The notes under the pieces were generated by a model. The model saw only the letters and a program-made list of their open reading frames with translations, was not told the DNA's origin and did not search any database. This document shows positions 32,790 through 34,869 of a stretch of 34,869 bases of DNA, in pieces; within the stretch, counting starts at the first letter, position 1, and each line of letters begins with the position of its first letter. The DNA lies in the NCBI GenBank assembly GCA_031290985.1, contig JARLJW010000083.1:1-34869 (forward strand). The letters run 5' to 3'. This stretch comes from Verrucomicrobiia bacterium. Its GTDB lineage: Bacteria; Verrucomicrobiota; Verrucomicrobiia; Limisphaerales; UBA11358. The translations under genes and the position numbers were made by a program.

Positions 32790-32866
32790 GGAGTCGAAGC
32801 CACAGCAGACCGGCACCGGGTTTTTACCCCGGTTGGGTGAGGTTGCAACTACCTCCGGCTCCACCA
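32790..32866 (+). tRNA. Non-canonical tRNA-Lys(TTT)
   Basis: Acceptor GGAGTCG/CGGCTCC (one wobble), A73, CCA. D stem GCC/GGC with loop ACAGCAGACC. Anticodon stem CCGGG/CCCGG perfect, loop TTTTTAC. T stem GAGGT/ACCTC perfect, loop TGCAACT. 6-nt variable region. Confidence 0.83.
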
Positions 32867-32877
32867 ATTTCATTTAT

Positions 32878-32948
32878 TGCCGGGTCGTCTAACCGTAGGA
32901 CAGCGCCCTTTGAAGGCGCGTATGCAGGTGCAAATCCTGCCCCGGCAG
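32878..32948 (+). tRNA. Non-canonical tRNA-Gln(TTG)
   Basis: Acceptor TGCCGGG/CCCGGCA perfect with T1-A72 and G73, the Gln signature. D stem GTC/GAC, loop TAACCGTAG. Anticodon stem GCGCC/GGCGC perfect, loop CTTTGAA. T stem GCAGG/CCTGC perfect, loop TGCAAAT. CCA is not encoded (CTCA follows). Confidence 0.83.
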
Positions 32949-32950
32949 CT

Positions 32951-33040
32951 CATTTTGATTTTCGATTGGCGATATGCGATTGACGAACTGCGAGCGGATT
33001 GAAAGCGGGCCGCGTATATCGTCATTCGCAAATCGTAAAT
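32951..33040. repeat. Spacer hairpin of CGATTGGCGAT-type repeats
   Basis: Left arm CGATTGGCGATATGCGATTG; the right arm carries the complementary words ATATCGTCATTCGCAAATCG. It separates tRNA-Gln and tRNA-Val as similar hairpins do elsewhere in the array. Confidence 0.55.
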
Positions 33041-33045
33041 TTCCC

Positions 33046-33119
33046 CGCCCGGTGGTGAAACAGGATCATGTCTCTCTTACAAAGAGATGTTGAGGGTGCA
33101 ATTCCTTCCCGGGCGACCA
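33046..33119 (+). tRNA. Non-canonical tRNA-Val(TAC)
   Basis: Acceptor CGCCCGG/CCGGGCG perfect, A73, CCA. D GTGA/TCAT, loop AACAGGA (the only D loop here with GG, though short). Anticodon stem TCTCT/AGAGA perfect, loop CTTACAA. T stem GAGGG/CCTTC (one wobble), loop TGCAATT. It ends 3 bp before the stop of the next, convergent gene. Confidence 0.83.
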
Positions 33120-33122
33120 CTC

Positions 33123-33956
33123 TCACGCCAGTTTCAGTTTGGATTCCGCCCGCGTCGGGCCATCGTGAAGTTTTAAAATGGATTCGATGTCCGGGTGGAT
33201 GTCGGGATTGCCGAGGTGGCGGATGAAATCGCAGGTGGCCCAATCCGCGGAACATTCCTGATATTCCGCCGCCCACTTTTGAAACCGCTTTTCACGCTTC
33301 GCATCCAGCCACGGCCAGCGTTCCGGCTTGGTGAAAAGGCCGCACCGCCACGGTTTGGGGGTCAGGCGGGCCCGGAAACATTTCTGGGTCTTGCACAATT
33401 TGTGATACAGCGGGTCGGCACCCAGGGCGGCAAAGATGTCATCCGCGGCCGCCGAGTCGGCGTCCACCAGTCCTTGGGTGGCCAGCAGGCGGAGTCCGGC
33501 GCGCGTCCGGTAAATCCGCCAACCCCATTCCGGATGGTTGCGGGTCCAGTTTTCGATCCGGTTCATCGCCGCAGCCTGGTGATCCACCGGCGGGCTGGGG
33601 TCGGGTTTGCCGAAAAGGCGTTTGAAAAATCCGGGCGGTTTCGGTTCGGGCAGGTCGATATCGACGAACATGGCGCGGGCGGTGTTAAGCACCAGACAGC
33701 CATAACCGTTACGCGTGACCACGGCGGTGGTTTCGCCGGCGGCGTTCTTTTCCTCCTGCATGATCTGTTCGCGGAAGGGGCGATTGGGATAATAACCGCC
33801 ATGCTTTGGCGGATATTCCCCGGAACGGAAGCGGGCGGCGAGCTGTTGCACGGCCTGGTCAGCAAGGGCTTGGGCGTCGGCCAGGCTGGTGGCAGACCAG
33901 CGCCAGCAAAAGAAATCGCCGCTCGCACCCCGGGCCCAGAATTGCGGGAAGTTCAT
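33123..33956 (-). CDS. Unknown protein with archaeo-eukaryotic primase-like motifs (tentative)
   Basis: 277 residues, no signal or membrane segment. The pattern AMFVDIDLPEP (D99, D101), then WRIYRTRAGLRLLAT (150-160), GADPLYHKLC (D181, Y184) and FRARLTPKPWR (194-204) resembles the D-x-D, second-motif and third-motif layout of AEP/PrimPol-fold nucleotidyl transferases. The N-terminal part (WWRWSATSLADA-like, GYYPNRPFREQI) is not recognised. A primase-fold role is only pattern-based; a nuclease or an enzyme of another fold is possible. The gene is convergent with tRNA-Val and almost touches it. Confidence 0.6.
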   Translation of the reverse strand: MNFPQFWARGASGDFFCWRWSATSLADAQALADQAVQQLAARFRSGEYPPKHGGYYPNRPFREQIMQEEKNAAGETTAVVTRNGYGCLVLNTARAMFVDIDLPEPKPPGFFKRLFGKPDPSPPVDHQAAAMNRIENWTRNHPEWGWRIYRTRAGLRLLATQGLVDADSAAADDIFAALGADPLYHKLCKTQKCFRARLTPKPWRCGLFTKPERWPWLDAKREKRFQKWAAEYQECSADWATCDFIRHLGNPDIHPDIESILKLHDGPTRAESKLKLA

Positions 33957-34031
33957 GCCGGAAAAATGGGCCGCTGGAAAAATAATGCAAGAAAAAGTGA
34001 GAACTCGCCGGAGTCTCGTCCCACTGCGATT

Positions 34032-34071
34032 AAAATAAAACGCCCCTCGCTGTCGAAGCAGCCGAGGGGCG
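34032..34071 (-). terminator. Intrinsic terminator of the HMA gene
   Basis: On the minus strand CGCCCCTCG pairs with CGAGGGGCG (an inner GCTG/CAG extends it, TTCG-type loop) and TTTTATTTT follows. Confidence 0.85.
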
Positions 34072-34090
34072 GTGGAAAGGGATAGTTAAT

Positions 34091-34615
34091 TTATCCCTTG
34101 GCAACTTTGCCGGTGAGACCGGCTTTTTGCAGGGCGTCCATGACGTCCTTGTCCGTGAAATCACCCGTGACGGTGAATGATTTCGCACCTTTGGCCGCAT
34201 CGTTGCCGGTTACGCCGGGGACGGCGTTGAGGGCTTCGTTGATGTCTTTGACGCAATGGCCGCAGCAGATATGCACGCCTTCGATCTTGAGCGACTTCAC
34301 CTTCTCGCCCTTGGCGCCGGTGTCGGCCGAGATCTTGATGTCGGGATTGGAGCTCTTGCCGTAGAAACCGGAGGCCACGAGGGCGTCGGTGGCTTTTTGG
34401 ACAGTCGCGGTGTCGGGACCGGTGAGACTGATGGTGCTGCTGTCCTGATCCGCCGCGCCGGTCACACCGGGGACGGTGGCGATGATTTTGGCCACCGCTT
34501 TGACACAACTGCCGCAGCAGACGTGGCTGTCGGTGATTTTGGTGGAAACATCGGCGGCCGAGGCCGAAAGGCTCAAGGCGACCGCCGCAACGAGGGAGGC
34601 AATAAAGTATTTCAT
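34091..34615 (-). CDS. Periplasmic protein with two HMA-like metal-binding domains
   Basis: 174 residues with a signal peptide (MKYFIASLVAAVALSLSASA). Two HMA-like units follow, each with an exposed metal loop: HVCCGSCVKAV (Cys 33, 34 and 37) and HICCGHCVKDI (Cys 118, 119 and 122), in place of the usual M-x-C-x-x-C. Each has the family's beta-alpha-beta pattern ending in an ALVASGFYG or ALQKAGLTG helix. The extra Cys and the preceding His suggest three thiolate ligands plus His, for soft metals. Stand-alone periplasmic proteins of this type may buffer Cu or other metals. No transporter gene is adjacent. Confidence 0.85.
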   Translation of the reverse strand: MKYFIASLVAAVALSLSASAADVSTKITDSHVCCGSCVKAVAKIIATVPGVTGAADQDSSTISLTGPDTATVQKATDALVASGFYGKSSNPDIKISADTGAKGEKVKSLKIEGVHICCGHCVKDINEALNAVPGVTGNDAAKGAKSFTVTGDFTDKDVMDALQKAGLTGKVAKG

Positions 34616-34816
34616 AGTTTGGATTAGATGGATAACAACACCATTTGTTCAAAGTTTTTACGGCCAGTCAATGAAGAACAAACACCGCAAGACAGTGACC
34701 TGTGACGGGTGATGAGTGACTAGTTGGAGGCGCAGTCAGAACATAGGTAACACATATGGTTCAATACATGGGTAACACTAGGTTGGTTACAGGTTACACA
34801 TTTGATTCAAGGGTGA

Positions 34817-34856
34817 CCAGCTTCCAGCGGGCGGATATCCGCCCGCTGGAAGCTGG
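34817..34856. repeat. 40-bp perfect palindrome
   Basis: CCAGCTTCCAGCGGGCGGAT is followed directly by its own reverse complement without a loop. Just upstream lie repeats of GGTAACAC and GGTTCAA/GATTCAA words (34,743-34,815). The arrangement looks like the end of a mobile element that continues beyond the window. Confidence 0.85.
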
Positions 34857-34869
34857 CGGTTGCCACTTC

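Overview
This 34.9 kb, GC-rich window looks chromosomal and most resembles the Verrucomicrobia (Pedosphaera/Limisphaerae type). It has a PEP-CTERM protein, long Ig/cadherin-like surface proteins, two-partner secretion, a Porin_5-like porin, BtpA paralogues and many short intergenic inverted repeats. The taxon is inferred from gene style; no rRNA is present.

Left part (1-15.3 kb). A minus-strand set for the cell surface: a PstS-like binding protein, a small GspC/PilP-like periplasmic protein, an AraC regulator fused in frame to a TpsB outer-membrane transporter, its giant TpsA exoprotein, and an ExbB/TolQ proton-channel gene cut by the window edge. Upstream lie two paralogous secreted proteins (one with a PEP-CTERM tail), then a plus-strand porin and two overlapping BtpA-family genes on the minus strand.

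Middle and right part (17.0-33.1 kb). This is the striking region. On the plus strand only, I can fold about 22 tRNA genes whose anticodons cover at least 17, probably 18, amino acids. Their stems are well paired, most encode CCA, and many keep synthetase identity elements (His G-1:C73, Cys U73, Pro C1-G72/A73, Trp A1-U72/G73). Yet all but one have G instead of U at position 55 of the T loop, and nearly all lack the G18-G19 pair in the D loop. The two sides of the tRNA elbow contact are therefore lost together. This resembles the few known tRNAs that serve outside the ribosome (staphylococcal peptidoglycan tRNA-Gly), but here it affects almost a whole tRNA set. One member, tRNA-Lys(CTT), carries a 178-bp inverted-repeat element exactly in its anticodon loop. 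The genes are separated by long hairpin spacers built from short repeats and by REPIN-like elements.

Protein genes among these tRNAs include a degenerate ClpP-like protein, a frameshifted SEC-C protein and a three-gene overlapping cassette (membrane protein, permuted ATP-grasp ligase, unknown protein) that runs directly into tRNA-Cys. There is also a SWIM-finger protein, an SPFH/flotillin-like protein behind a ydaO-type (c-di-AMP) riboswitch, a polytopic membrane protein, a large surface protein and a possible primase-fold protein. A twin-HMA periplasmic metal protein and a 40-bp perfect palindrome close the window.
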